From the NCBI GenBank assembly GCA_019614645.1, contig JABWDB010000012.1:6138001-6202000 (forward strand): DNA of 64,000 nt, read 5' to 3'. This document shows, in pieces, positions 1 to 13,442 of this stretch (positions within the stretch are counted from its first letter, which is position 1; the number at the start of each line of letters is the position of its first letter). The notes under the pieces were generated by a model. The model had not been told where the DNA came from, did not search any database, and was given only the letters and a program-made list of their open reading frames with translations. The translations under genes were made by a program, and so were the position numbers. Source of the DNA: Stratiolaelaps scimitus. Taxonomy: Eukaryota; Arthropoda; Arachnida; Mesostigmata; Laelapidae.

Positions 1-959
1 TTTCCGGCGCGGTGGGTGGTACTAGCCAAACGATGCGCCATTCCTCGCTATCTAGCGCGCGCGCTCTCTCTCTAAGTTCGTAAAGGCGAACTTTCCAAAT
101 TGTAGATAGTTCTTAGCGGATGTCGACGACGATCGCGCAACGGCGGCGACCTAACGAAAGAAGGCTACCACAATAACGACAATCATAGTAACGATAGCAG
201 CGATCCTACTACAGACACTCGATCGTTTGCAAGTTGGCTGAACGCGCTACATATGGAGATTTGAGGCCGCGGCTATCAGCCATGCCTCCATCGCGGTCGT
301 CATGTGGCCCCGTCTTGGTTCATGAGCAAGCGCCGCTGAGGAAACTGAGTGAAACTTATGCTCTCCTGAACTGGAATGGGAGAAATTGGGTTTTTTCATT
401 AGACAATTAAAAATATATCTTTTTTTCCAGCTGGGGTCGAGAGAGGAATATGTTCAAACTGCTGAAACCAATAATGATTGGGAGAGATCTACCACCCGTT
501 GATTCATGGTATACATTAGGATTTCGGTATCAATCACTTATTATCATTATTTGGAATATACCAAAAGTCTCATTTTACGACATTACAGGCGAGTTTGACG
601 GCGGACCCCTGCATTATGAATATCGTGGGTGATCCATCTTCTTGGGGGGCGGGCGAGGGCCCGTCTTATGCCGCAATGCCGAAAGCACTTGTACCATGGA
701 CGTTAACTGTTGGCTGGGCGAAAGCTTGGAAGCATTTACGTACAAGATAATCCGTCTTCTGTAAACATATACTTGTATATATGATTATACATGCGATATA
801 GATATATTACCCGTATCTATGGTTCTCCTCATGGTATAGCTCTTGCGGTGATGCCGGTATTGTAAATATCGCTTCCGATATATATATTTTTTTTCTATAT
901 AAATATTTTCTTCAAGGGCGGTGACGGTGCTGTTGTGTGTCTCCCAATCTATATATAGT

Positions 960-1001
960 AGTTCAATTACATATATATATATATATATATATGATTGAAC
1001 T
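960..1001. repeat. AT microsatellite inside short inverted repeat
   Basis: An AT run of about 24 bases is flanked by the inverted 8-mers agttcaat (960-967) and attgaact (994-1001). The whole block could fold into one hairpin or extrude as a small cruciform. Confidence 0.7.
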
Positions 1002-2589
1002 GCTACAATAGTTTGCACAGATCTTATAGCATTCTGCCCAGCATCATCGCGCAACAGCAACCAAACGCACAGGATTCACTTGCGCCTAATAGTACATATG
1101 CGTCAATTACAAACGGCAACAAATAATGTCCCAGCTCCCGCTAAGCGTCACGCTATAACAATGTACTGTTATTGAAGCAAGTGTATTTTATTGTCACCAT
1201 GGATTTATTCCTCCTGTATAGCCCATCAGCCATAACAACAGTTGTCGCCGACTATGGACATTATAGAACGTACCATACAATCACAGCTAAAAAAACACAC
1301 ACACATCTCATCACCGTGGCGTTCTTTTGGGTTTTGCCTCGACCCTTCGCTATTTTATTTCGTTACGAATCGCGAACGAAGCCGTTTGCTTCTATGTTCA
1401 AGATTCAGCTGACCCGATCCATATACATTTGTAGCATTAGGCCAGGCAGCGTAGAAATGGCACCACAATCATAACGCACATTACTCTATCGGTGTTTCCC
1501 CTTAGAGTATTTCATGGACGCGAGTAGTTTTTACAGGGGTTGGATTTTTTGTCGCCGTTCTTGCTATAATGTCACGATGTGACGCCCACTCGGATCGTCT
1601 GGCTATCATCAACGTGGCCAGCCAGTCTTTGCTTTTGTCTATTCACGAACGGCTTAAACTTCCGGCGTCTTGCCCTTACACTACGAGGCGGACGAACAGG
1701 ATGAACTATTTCTGATCGGTAAAGGAACAGTCGTATTGATTGGGGACATTTTTCACGCCTCTTCACACGTGCTCAATGGGGGAGGGAGGCCCTGTGGCCG
1801 ACTTCCGAATCGATGCGATGTCAGGATCGATATCAAAGGTTCTAGTTGGCCGAGCTGCGCATTAGTTATTGCCGTCGAAATTACTCCGCACTAAGTAAAC
1901 GTAGCGAAAAGATGGCGTGGACCATTTCAACAGCAACAATCATTCGCAGTCAGCGTCGTATGGTTCTTTGCAGAAGAATTACTGTGGAATACTCGTGCGA
2001 TCGATCCTGAGAGTGCGCCCGAGTCGAGCTTACGCGGAACATAGTGTGTTCCTATCGTTCACGGATTGGCTCGAGAATCATGAACTCCCAACTGGCTCTA
2101 GTGCTTTCATATGCTTAATTACATCGAACACACCTCGAGGCACGCGGTAAGCGTAATCCATCATGTTTATTCCACGACGCGGCCTTCGTCTGGCTATTTA
2201 TACAGTCTGATACTTAGCCGTCGAAGACACCGAGCGGTGGCTTAGACGGCTAAGCCGTAAAAGGCCGCAGTCCGCAGTTAGCTTACTCCCCCCTTCTCGT
2301 CGAGACGTCCGACCCGTGTTTATTTCATAGGAATGATACCTTCGTGGATCGAGAGCAGCCAACGTTGTTGATCATTTATTGATCATTTTCGTTCACCTAC
2401 CGACACGTAGCACAGCTAGCCAGCCAATCGAGACCAGTGACACCTTGAAGCTGGACACGCTCTCAAGCCGTTCCACCTACGGCTTCCATTCTAAACGTTG
2501 CCGTTAGCACGATGTTATTATTATACGACACTCTATAGCATGCATATCAGTACGTCCTCAACAAACACATTCCTCCCTCGGGTAACGCG

Positions 2590-2645
2590 ACATGTAAAAG
2601 CATTGTAAAAATTGCAGAAAAAAAAAAATTGCAGTTCCTTACATT
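2590..2645 (+). repeat. Possible SINE 3' tail fragment
   Basis: The stretch contains agcattgtaaaaattgcag and then ttgcagttcctt, the core of the tail shared by the better preserved SINE copies at 12610-12722 and 58758-58868. No tRNA-like head is visible. An A-run interrupts the motif, so this is a weak, short match. Confidence 0.4.
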
Positions 2646-3025
2646 TGCTCACGGTGCAGCCACGGCCGGGCTTCACAATGATTTCACAATGGCGATTGGT
2701 CAAACACGCGCGTTCGCCCGTCATCATTCGTCGCTGCCTAAGTTCCAGCCCGGAGCCGTCACTGGAAACGCTGTGCGCAGGTCTACTGCGGCGTTGTCGC
2801 TCACTGGGGCCCGCGGTCTGCCGCTTCGCGCTCATCTCTGTGCAGTATTGCATTGTCCCCGTTAGCTTTTGCTGCTGGTGCTGGTAGGCGCCACGTGTGC
2901 GCGAGTGTCCTTGATCTTTTAGTTGGTGAATTCTCCTCCATCCCGCTGACATCCTCTGCCTGACGTTAGCTCCGACCCAAGGTACTGAAGCCGATGGGGT
3001 CTACAGAGTATGTGCTGCCTTGGGA

Positions 3026-3058
<33 letters not shown>

Positions 3059-6000
3059 ATCTGTTTCGGACTTCAGTTTACTCTCTTATGAATGACTGAA
3101 CTCGACAGACAGAAACGCTGTCTCGAAGCGACCGAGCGCTCGAGCGCACTAGGAGGACAAGGCGATCGGCTGGGGCCTTCTCTGCTGGGCACGTGTCCGC
3201 CAGCCCGCCAGGCCATTTCGAAGTTCGTTCAGGCTCTTCCTTGGTCCTGTGTACAGGTGTCGAATATCGGTGACGACAGCCCGGTCGGCCTCGCCTCGTC
3301 GTGCGCGCCCATCGTCAGCCTGCCCGTTCACTGGCAACTCAGCGCCCGCGGCGTCCCATCGATACGCAGTTGGGACGGGCAGAAGTTTGTGTGCGTTCGC
3401 GTCGACGCCTACGTCGACAACGAAAATGACTTCGATCATGTACGCAAAAGCAGCGGCGGAAGCAGCAACAACAAGCGAGCAAGTGACGCCCTTATTGACT
3501 CAAGTGTCTGTCGATACACAACGATATGAATGCGAGGCCGACCCGGTACCGGATTATAGAGCGAGTCTCCCTCCACTCCATACCGTTGAGCGTGTACCTT
3601 ATTTCACACCAGCAGCAGCAGGAGCATCGGTACCATCGGTACGTTTCGATGTCCAGAGATTGCTGTATCGGGGTGTCCAGAGATAATAAATGAGGTGGAT
3701 TGTGGGAGAGGCGATTCGAATCTCTCTCGAAACTGTGACTTCTTCTTGTGTGGAAGCGGTAAGGAATAACTGTACTCTGAATGGGTACAGCCACTACGAT
3801 ACGGCTGATACGATACGGCTGATACGATCAAGGATTCAACAATCCAATCGCGTTATTAGTCCATTGAAAAAGATTTATGAGAGCGACCGCATCTGGAGAT
3901 TGCATACGCACCCACTACATCTGTTAAACACAATGTACGGATGGCAAGGCGGCGTCGCGGAGGTGGTCAGGACCACTGGCGAACCAGGCAATGTCACATT
4001 TGACATTTCCTATTCCTGCTACAGAGATGGCTTGTTTTCTTTTGGTGGCACCTTGTCGAGGCACCTTTGCGAAGGTTTGGCAGCGCTGATTCTAGTGAAG
4101 CTTGCCCATGGCTCGTCCGTCCTTGTGAGTTCCCTGTGCGGAAGCTCGTTTGACATTAACGGATTGCTTTTACGGATGGCTTGGACTGCGGGGAGAGGAC
4201 AGTCTGCGATTACAATGATATAGGATACCAGTTAGGTAAGAAGCTGTTGTCCAACTTCAGACTTACAGGTTTTGTCCACTTGCGCAACGTTGGGCGATTG
4301 CTTTTGCGATGTGCCGATAGTCGCACGCCATTCGCAACGCTGTGTTGAAAAAATTACCGAGGCAAAGTTGCGTTTAAGTATTTCCCTTCAAATGGTCGAC
4401 ATTAGATAGATGTCATAAACGAATGTACTATGGCCCATTCGTCATTAGCGAACCTCGCCACTAACGATCACCGATTTGTTCTATAAACGAGACAACCGCT
4501 TGTGATGCTGCGAGTCCCCTTCAAACGACGAGGCAATTCATCTTTATAGTTTCCCACGTATCTGATACCTCACGTACTCAGCATAGCCCTCGAAAATGGC
4601 ACACGACCATAATTGAAATTTTCCACCTACGTCATCTTCCCCTTTGTTGTTTGAAGGCCGAACCTTTTTCATTCTGGCCATGAACCTGGGGAAATTTCTT
4701 CCCTTCAAGTCGGCGGCAGATAGCGACACAATTGGCTTGAATTGCATCTCTCTTTCTCCTCTACCCTTTTCGTCACGTTTTATCTGACGTTACCGCCCCT
4801 AACCGATTCAGCGACCTGGGAAAAAGAGCAGTTATCTTCTAAATAGAATCATATTTCCCCAGTATTCCTCGCGCCTCTGCACCCTTTCAATTAACCATTG
4901 TCAAATACGATATATATATATATACACAGAATGAGAGGAGCTTGCCGTTCGAGAAAATATCCAAACTCCTACCTTCGAAATGTATGTCTCTCTTACATAT
5001 GTTTGCTTGCTCGCGGTCGTCTGCGTTATTGCACGTGTCCGTTCGTTTATAGCATATGTTGTATAGGGGATGCATTTTTTCGTTCGATGTAATGAGTTTG
5101 AGGCTGGCTCCCAGTCGACTCGCTCGAATGCGGCCGACTCCCGGCCGGATCGACAATAACCCAACGTAGAATCACCTGTGGCCTACTCACAACCGCTTGC
5201 TGTGTAGCCGTCCGCTCGTCTGCGCCTAACAGCGCCAACGTTCACCCGTGAATGGTACGCCAACGCTTTCGGCTTACCGCCACACTACCAACTTCTGGGG
5301 CTAGTCCCGTATTTCCCTATGCCGAGTAGCTGGACGGTGACGCCGCCGCCTCACCGGGCTGACATCCGCCGGCCGACCTGTCTAGCCAACAGCGAAGCTC
5401 ACGTTCCCACTGGGCAAGCGAATGGATCGCACCAAACCCGGCCACTCCTGTCCTGGCCCAGACAAACATGTACGCAAAACATTGAGCTGCTCAAATCTCT
5501 CCTCTCTCTCTATCCCTCTCGACCGTCGTTAAAGCACACGTAGGGACATTTCCGCAATGAACTCGACTGGGATCATTTCTCTAGCTGGTTAATGAGGCAA
5601 TTCGTAAGTGCGGTTGGTCACCGGGTGTGTTTTTATATCGGTCACAAAAAACTCGCAGGTACACAGTATTGTTTTCCATATACATTATTACTAATTAGTA
5701 AGAGTAAGCGTACGACAATGTTTCCACACAGTGGTTATATTTCACGCCAGGCACACCGATTGCGAGGGTAAAGATCACGATCCTTTGGAAACCGCTACAA
5801 CAACCCCTCAGCACGAATGCGTCCCGCTGAAAGACTCGCCCACTCGTCCGAATGGTGGGTGACCATTTTGAATACAATACATTACAGTTAGAGCCCAATG
5901 GGGATACAATGACCACCATTGCTACTGTCAACTGCTCATTATAATCTTTACGTATTTGATAGTGGTTTGCTTCGCTCAGCATCGGAAATGAACTATGAGT

Positions 6001-7232
6001 CTATAGCGATGTGAATAGGTGAGACTTCCTTGGCACTCTCTATGAATAGGAACATTGGCCAAGTGATTAGAATGCTAATGATTAATGATTGCATTGTGGT
6101 CCCCATCCACAAGGACGTTTTTTTGTAAAACTTTACCTTACTTTTTTTTCTTAATCGATTTGTTGTTTTGTACAATTCGTGCCGTTAACGAGTTGTCTCG
6201 GCTACAGTAATAACAGCATATATATATATATATTTTTTATATGTGTGCTTCGACCTTTTTCTATTTAAATATAATGTTTCGATGCCCAAAGCAAAGCAAG
6301 TATTTGTGGCCGAAAACCATCTCGCCAACAATATATATATATTGGAAAGGTGTAGTTTCAAGTTGCAAATATATATATATATATATGTCACAATCTATAT
6401 GTGATACTACAATAATTGTCTATTATATACCCAGTATGCGTTTCTCTGATCATTTCGTTCCAACCAATCGCCTCTGTTCGACGTGTGTCATTAAATAACT
6501 ATACACAATTTATGTTGATTTGCCGCTCTGACGTTCTTGATCCAACATATCACGTCCTTGTCCAACACCCAACAAGATGTCGTTAGCCCTCGAGGAGGCT
6601 ACTAATAATAATCACGCAAGTGATTAAAAGGCACGGCACCCCTCGCTGCCTTCCCATACGCTGTGCCATGAACATATCATCTCATTGATACACGCGACAA
6701 GGTAATCCCTCACTAGTACACCTCGCTCGTTCGTCCATCTCGCCAGCTCTATCCGGCATAATTCGGTCGTTAAGTGGGGGAGTTTCGGCTCGATTCTATT
6801 TTTTTTCTTTTACCCATTGCGTTCCCTGCGTCCATTGCCAACGTAGAGATGTTCGCCAGCAAGTTTGCGTGACGGCACACGAATCGTCACACTCACAAAC
6901 GAACACGAACATACTGTGTGTGTGCACTGAAGCTAACAGGTACAAGCCGTTGATGCTCCTCGTCAGAATTCTACCGCGGCGTACGGCGGCGGCGGCCGCC
7001 ATCAACATGCAACATCTCAGCGTTGCTAAACTCTGAAATTCTACCGAGGCAGTGGCGAGATGCTACCCCGTTGTTGTAACGCAGAAAAAAAATGTTGTCA
7101 GCTGGATGTCGCCATTACACAACGAAATGAATCGTCGGCAAATCGATCGTCGATAGATAACAGGGGTTTGTCAGACCTAAATGCTGGCTGAGAGGAGTCA
7201 GCCCGAGAAGCCTAGGTAGGTCAGATGCTTAC

Positions 7233-7296
7233 AGTATGTCTGCGCTTCGAGCTCCTTGATATCGTCCTTCTTGAGCTTACTCGCCCTGCGACCCAT
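7233..7296 (-). CDS. Neuronal calcium sensor (frequenin/NCS-1-like), first coding exon only
   Basis: On the minus strand the ATG at 7296-7294 opens a 21-codon exon, MGRRASKLKKDDIKELEAQTY plus one base (T), followed by a good donor (gtaagc). Known members of the frequenin/NCS-1/neurocalcin family start with M-G-x-x-x-S-K-L-K, an acidic helix and T-Y-F, and this exon matches that plan. The leftover T would give the expected F codon if the next exon began with TC or TT. Glycine 2 is the usual N-myristoylation site, which lets the calcium-loaded EF-hand protein bind membranes and regulate exocytosis and channels. The EF-hand exons are not in view, so the assignment rests on one short exon. A second in-frame ATG lies eight codons upstream (7320-7318); using it would hide the myristoylation site, so I prefer the downstream start. 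Confidence 0.68.
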
Positions 7297-9934
7297 GAGC
7301 AGAACGCGGGCGATATCCATTGATTCCACGAAGCTATTCCACTACCAGGTGTTTGTTCACTAGCGGAAGGGATTTCACTCACGAACGATAGCTGCAGCCT
7401 GGCGCCACAGCCGCTTCGCGCCACTGGCCGACGAAGGCACGAACGCACATATACCTCAACAACACCAGCCCTCAATAGACACGATGCACGCTATGGTCTG
7501 CACGCACTCGCTACACCTTCGAGCTATATGGAACTCTCCTTCTAGCACTGGCACCTGACGTGGAACACGTTTGCACACACACATATATATATATATATGT
7601 ATATATGTGTGTATATATATGAATCTATATATGCGTCTAAGTAGACATATATAGATCTATATATACGTAGCTATATATTTCGATGGAGACCACGGTTTTT
7701 TTGTTGTCGATTCTAGCTTAACACTGTCGTCTCCCGTTGTCTCATCTACCGGAACTGGCTAACCACACATATCGGCAAAATGACACATTCGCGGCTTCCC
7801 TGCTGCGTTTCCGTTGCATTTCCTCGGAACTCAAGGGGAAGTTGGAACCCTTCCCCTTGACACGCACGTACATACATCGGTCAAACACAGCGAACGTCAC
7901 GTGGTGCTGGCAGCATCGGCAGCAGCGATCCAATTCGATCCAACACTAGTGCAATGGGCCCAACTAAGAGACTGCAGCACGAACGCGAGCCGGGAGGAGA
8001 GGCGACGGGGATTGAGCGCTAAACCCTGCAGGGTGATTCGGATGCTGTTGGCCTCTCTCTTTCTCTGTCTCTCTGTCGGAGTTGTCTCGGCGCGGCACGA
8101 AACGCCGCGGGCACTCACGGATGCAGATCCGCAGGCGTGCGGTTCGCTCGCCGAGACCCGAGCTGGCAGCACGCTGAAATCTGACGCGGCTGCAACAATA
8201 GCGGGCTGTCTCTCCGTCGTGGCTAAACACCGCTTTCACGTTGGTAACTTTGTGTTACACTTGAGCACTTGAGCGGCGTGCTCGGCGGGGCGTACTCAAC
8301 GCTCTGGGCAGCGTTCGCTTCCCGTTGCTGGGTTCTCCTGTTCAAGGCGCGATAGGCAGGTGTCCGCTCGCCTGTTATTCCTGCTAACTAACTTCCACCC
8401 GGTGCGCGCTTCCTGAACTTGGATGCTGCTATCGACGCCGCTACACGAACGATCCTTGTTACTGAGCCATGCTTCTGCTCCGTACGTCACTAGTAGACGC
8501 TGTAAGAGGTCGAAATTGTCGTCGCCTTTTTCACCGTGGCCGCTACCACTACCATTGTTGTTCTTGCTACTCGTTCCCCCGTGTTTGTATTGTTACTACA
8601 ATCACTACGACTATCCTGGTCCCTCTTCGTTCTTCGCCTCCGTTCCGTCCGGCGCGGCTTCACAGCCTTCGCAGGGCGGCGCTTCACAGCTACGTGGCGA
8701 CTGCACAACTGTCACAACCAGTTTTACCCCGTTCTCGCCGAATCCTCGGCTACAACAGCAACGCAGTCGTCTACCGTCTGCCGGCTGTTCACCGGGCACA
8801 TGTTCGGCATAGGCGCGCCCGATGCCTGTGTGCTGTGGCTGGCTGACTCGTTCCGATCGAGTCACTTCGCTAGACTGCGGAGACTGCCAACTAGGACTCT
8901 TGCGCTGCTGCCGGCACCCGCTAAAGGCAAAGGCTCGCGGGCCACCCAGCGTGGGCCCCTTCCCCGTCTCCCCATGGCACGAACGCGCCTCTCTCGAATG
9001 TGCCTCACCCACCAGGAGTAGCTCCCAACAACGAGAGCACCGTGGCCCCCTCGCGGATCCCGTACCCTCCATGTGTTCGGGGGTTGCCGCCACCGTAACT
9101 ACCCAACACAAGCTCCGAAGTCCTCGAACCCCAGAGGGTCCCCATCGTCGGCTTGTGCCCTCCCCGCCGGGCAGTGAGGGAGGGTAAATAGTGAGGTAGG
9201 ATCTAGCACGATGCCGTTGGCGACGTCACGTCACTAGACTCAACCACTCCGCGTACAGCCTGCACGACAAAGAGAACCCTTTGGCAATGGCCCTGTACAT
9301 GGGCACGCCCGTTCGGCCGATCTACCGGCGCCATCAGTACTCGACGAATGCCACTAGTAGTAATCACCGCTGTCTGATCGCATTGCAATAGCCGATGCAC
9401 GAGGGAACCGGTGGGAATCATCCTCATTATTGGTGATGATCGGCGTTGGCTACCAATCAGCCTGGCAACCACAAGCGCCGTTGGCGCGGCCGCCTCCGAC
9501 GTCTGTGCTCCACCGCCACCACCAGGCCCGCCGATGGCTCTAACCATGCAGGCAGACGTCCATTTACTATTCGCGAAGCAAATAAACAAACCGCCAAATA
9601 GGTGGGCATCCATAATCCCGCCCGTCTACTCGGCGGCTGCGGCGTCTACGAGAAAGGCGTTCAACGACCGAATTCGACGCGACGAGACACGAACGCCAAT
9701 CACAGAAGCGGCTGGGCGGCCTTGATAAACAGGGGGGGGGGAGGTGTCAACGCCGCACTTTAAAAGGTGCAGCAGTGGAAGTAAGGTACGTGGGCGGAAA
9801 TAGCGGAAATACGAGGCGGTCGGCTTCTGCAGTGAGCTGCTGCGGGCGGAGCGGCGGCAAGGGCTTACAGGTAGATAGACCGATAGAGAAACCGGTCTGT
9901 TTTACTTTTTTTTTTAAAACCAACCTTTTTACTT

Positions 9935-9998
9935 TTTTTTACCGAGAACTTAAGCATATGTATGTATATTGCAGTTCCGAGAATAAACATTTGATTAT
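9935..9998 (+). repeat. SINE 3' tail fragment
   Basis: The sequence cgagaacttaagcatatg, then ttgcagttccgagaataaac, matches the common tail seen at 12610-12722 and 58758-58868 (gagaac-ttaagcat, ttgcag-ttcc, aataaac). The tRNA-like head is missing or diverged. A T-rich run precedes it. Confidence 0.5.
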
Positions 9999-11356
9999 GA
10001 TATGATAAGGAGCAATAAAGGCACAGGGTTCAGATATGTTGTCATCCCCAGCATAACGGTTATGACTCCGGCCGCCGGCTGACCGCTGACGCTTGTTTTT
10101 GCTGGGCACAAACATAGAATTCATCACAAATAAACCAGACTACCGCTAGCTAGATAACCCAGCTAGTATCAATGCGAAGGCACTTCAGCCGCTTTCCTCA
10201 TGAATGCTAGTTGTCACACATCGACTAGTCGGGAGTCCTACGCAGAACAAATTCTCGTAAAACAAAAAAAAATCGGCCAGAAACTGTCGAGAGGTCTCAA
10301 CAAGGAAAAAATCTAGATCTATGCTCTTGTCGTATCATAAACAGTAGTCCGCATAGGAATTGTTCATTGGAATCACGAGCTCAAGAATTGTTCAGGTTGA
10401 AGAATAGATTGAAGTCAAATCGTAACGTTTCAAGAAACACGAGATCTCTAATTTTCTCATAATTTTCAACATATCATATCCGTGTCTTCGGCTACCCTGT
10501 AGACATGCCATCAAATGTTGCCGGCAATTATACAACGGGGGTAGCAATCGTCCAATGACGATTGGAGTCAGTCAATATCCTGTCCGGCTTTTTTTTCTAT
10601 TCGCCAATCGTTACCAGAGGTAAGTCCACCACTACCAACCAGCAACATATCCATGACAATGTCTCCTCAACGCGCCAACCGGCTGCTATCACGATGACAT
10701 CACGAACAGAGAAAAACATCTACAAAAAAAAAACGAAACTCACAAACGGTGTCATATCAGCTAGATATTCGGTGCCACAGACAAACTTCAAAGGGGAAAG
10801 AGGGAGTGAGGCGCCGGAGGCGATCGTGCCCGAAGCGGAGACACACGGTACAACTCGCGAAATCAATCAATGCGCGTATCACAGATAAGATAGCCAAAGG
10901 ACACGATGCACCGTAGCTCGGCCTATAGCTGTGAGTGGGTCTCTCCTCTCAGTCCGCCAGCGATAGCACGAGCAGTTGCACACTGGCTCAGTGTCGACCG
11001 GTGGATGACTAAGAAGAAAGCGGTTGCATCAAACCGGTTGCCGTCCCGACTTGACAGCCGAGACATCGACAGATCTCACTATCGCGTGATGCATATTTCT
11101 CGTTGTAGACAAACGGACGCATAACTATACTTAATGGCCACCTGCTAAGACGGATGCTTATATCCGGGGTTGGGGTGCTGCGGTAGCGTGATGACTTTCT
11201 TGTCAGGGATGTGAAGTAGAGGAGTGCGGTTGCATTTTGCATAGGATGGCAGGATGACCTCATCGGTAAAATAATTAGTTGATTTTGGGAGTGACGATGT
11301 GGTTAAATAGGCAAGCAATTAAAAGGAATGCCCTGTTAATTTGCTAGTAATTATAT

Positions 11357-11360
<4 letters not shown>

Positions 11361-11432
<72 letters not shown>
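11361..11432. repeat. (AT)n microsatellite
   Basis: A nearly perfect AT dinucleotide run of about 70 bases. It is one of several similar runs in the window and is likely to be length-polymorphic. Confidence 0.95.
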
Positions 11433-11439
<7 letters not shown>

Positions 11440-12609
11440 GTGAATAATGGCTAGTAATTAGATGCATAATATACGATATGTGTTATGGACTTCGCCTTTA
11501 TTCGCATGTGCTTTTGGCCAACTTAGTATATACAAGGTTTAAATATGCTACCGCTCTCTAGTACAGGCTCCTGTTCAAGCCAGAGCCCTCATTGTCGGAT
11601 CTGGCATATTTATCTCGATCATTTTGGCCAGGATCAGAAACAAGGTCCGCCTTCTCTGTGTATGGCCTCCTGAATCCCGACAGCCAACTGAGAACAACTC
11701 CCCGTCTCTCGATCGAATTGTTTTAGCCCAGATAAGGAAGGACATCGCTGTGTCATATTCATTCATCATCTGGCCGTTTATTCATAAGTGGCACATAGGT
11801 AGTATATAATACATACAATCAATCGAATAGCTATCAACATCACGCCAACATCTTGAGAGTCAAGCTATCGAACGTCTAGCGGCCCTCGGGTAACTTGCCC
11901 CACGCGTGGAATTGCCTCAGTATTGATATATTCATGTGCTCCGTTCGATTTTCCCTAGCCGGCCGCGTCAGCCCGCAAGCAGACATGTTGGGTTAGCTTT
12001 TGTTTGGTGAAAACGACAACGTAGCACTAGTCAATAATCCGCAACGTTAGGGAGCAGTTCGTTGTGGCTTTGCACAGTACAGCTATCGAAGGCTGAACCC
12101 ACTGGAAGAACGACAACAATAACAACGAGAAAAACAAATTCAAATATCATCCAAAATAGATACTGGTGGCGTCCTAACGCAGGGTTACCAGTATTGTCAG
12201 CCGAATGGCAGGCAGTCTCGATGGCAGAGTTCTTTCACCTAGCAGAGGCCCACACAGGCCAATTGCGATAGCGAAACGCATCTATAGAAGCTCAACGCTG
12301 TCTCGGGACAGTGGGGTCGGAACGGTTTTCCGTGGACGTGAACGCGGCCCCCACACCGACCAAACACTTCGGGGGGGTAGGTCGTCAGTTGTACAGCAGC
12401 ACCTCCTTACATATACAAAGACGCAGCCGTACGAAGAGAAGCCGTGGTAATTTGGCGTTGCTTGCCGAAGTTCAAGCTTGTCACCCTTAATGAGCGCCGT
12501 GCGCGTACAGTGGATAAACAACCCGGTCGATGTCTTCGAGCAAGGCCAAGTTCCTCTTTAAAGGTTCTTGCTATGCGATGAGAGCATTTGTTGGAGCCTA
12601 AAGAAAACC

Positions 12610-12722
12610 TCAATGCCCATCGCAGGTTCGAGCCCTCGCTGCGTGATAATGACATATAAGAGAGCTTAAGCATTCTAAAATTGCAGCTCCTTTAATAAAC
12701 CAATAGACCTTTACCTTTAAGC
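12610..12722 (+). mobile_element. tRNA-derived SINE copy
   Basis: A pol III B-box-like sequence (ggttcgagccc) at about 12626 is followed by gagcttaagcattctaaaat, ttgcagctcctttaataaac and caatagacctttaccttt. The same order of motifs occurs at 58758-58868, showing a dispersed family with a tRNA-related head and a conserved tail. A clear A box was not found, so the 5' end is uncertain. Confidence 0.6.
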
Positions 12723-13386
12723 TTGCTAAACCTCGACGTTTACAAGTTGATGATTGAAGCTCATTGTTGCTCTTTTCATTACAGCGAATACCCCGAGCTG
12801 ACCATGAAGCGGGCCAACAGCTGGCACACAACATGCGGCAGCTCGATCGGAAAGCTGCATTTCAAACTATCGTGTGTGTTCCGGGTCTCAATACGTTTAC
12901 TACCGTCTTGCTCGCGTGCACCGTTCAATATACGTGTGGGTGTGGAATATTCTTGCTAGTTTCTATGAGGGACTTTTGCCCTTTGAGCCTCGAGGCCTTC
13001 GCCGCGTCGCGTACTTCTCGGCACCTTCGAGTAATAGCAGTTGATGTAATGCCCCTATCCCCTCGCGAGCTTAAATCTCCCCTGTGATATTAAATTGACG
13101 AGCATAGTAGCTCCAGGATGGCAATCGAGGAAAATGCTCTGACTGCGAGTAATGCCTTGTTGCGCCATTTCGTCGCGACTACGTCACCGTCACTCCGTGA
13201 TTCACCGATCGATGTCGTTTCTCCTCTGCTAGCAGACTGAACTCAGCAGTTGCTTCAGTGGAGAAGGTCATCGTGCTGCAGGTTTCCCCAACAATCACAG
13301 ACTGTATCGGTGTAACATATATATATCCTCAAAACAGCCACAGCGATATCGATACCCGAATCAGTGCTCGCTTGATGAGAAACACA

Positions 13387-13442
13387 GAGAGAGAGAGAGA
13401 GAGGGAGGGATGGAGGGAGAGAGGGAGGGAGAGAGAGAAAGA
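13387..13442. repeat. GA-rich microsatellite
   Basis: A purine tract of GA and GGGA units about 55 bases long. No associated gene is recognised. Confidence 0.9.

Larger units (their letters stand above)
1..7232. other. Non-coding stretch, probable intron of the calcium-sensor gene
   Basis: No exon that I can support lies in this stretch. Because the calcium-sensor exon at 7233-7296 reads on the minus strand and ends in a donor at 7232, all or most of this region should be its first coding intron. I looked on the minus strand for the expected second exon (a W-Y-K-G-F then D-C-P-S-G type sequence followed by EF-hands) and did not find it. The stretch carries AT/TA microsatellites near 969-992, 3040-3057, 4910-4923, 6220-6233, 6331-6341 and 6368-6385, and a possible SINE tail near 2590-2645. 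Confidence 0.5.

Noticed and set aside
665..705. Minus-strand WYKCF as the second exon of the calcium sensor
   Set aside because: Superficially like the family WYKGF, but a stop lies three codons upstream and the following residues do not match D-C-P-S-G.
2225..2290. Possible tRNA or SINE head (ccgagcggtggcttagacgg)
   Set aside because: An A-box-like sequence is present, but no B box follows in the expected 40-70 bases.
3092..3686. Overlapping long plus-strand frames in a GC-rich patch
   Set aside because: Several frames are open at once, composition is the likely cause, and none resembles a known protein.
12620..12640. tRNA gene suggested by a B box
   Set aside because: There is no matching A box or cloverleaf, and the same head-plus-tail unit recurs elsewhere, so it is SINE-derived. 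The same holds for 58765.
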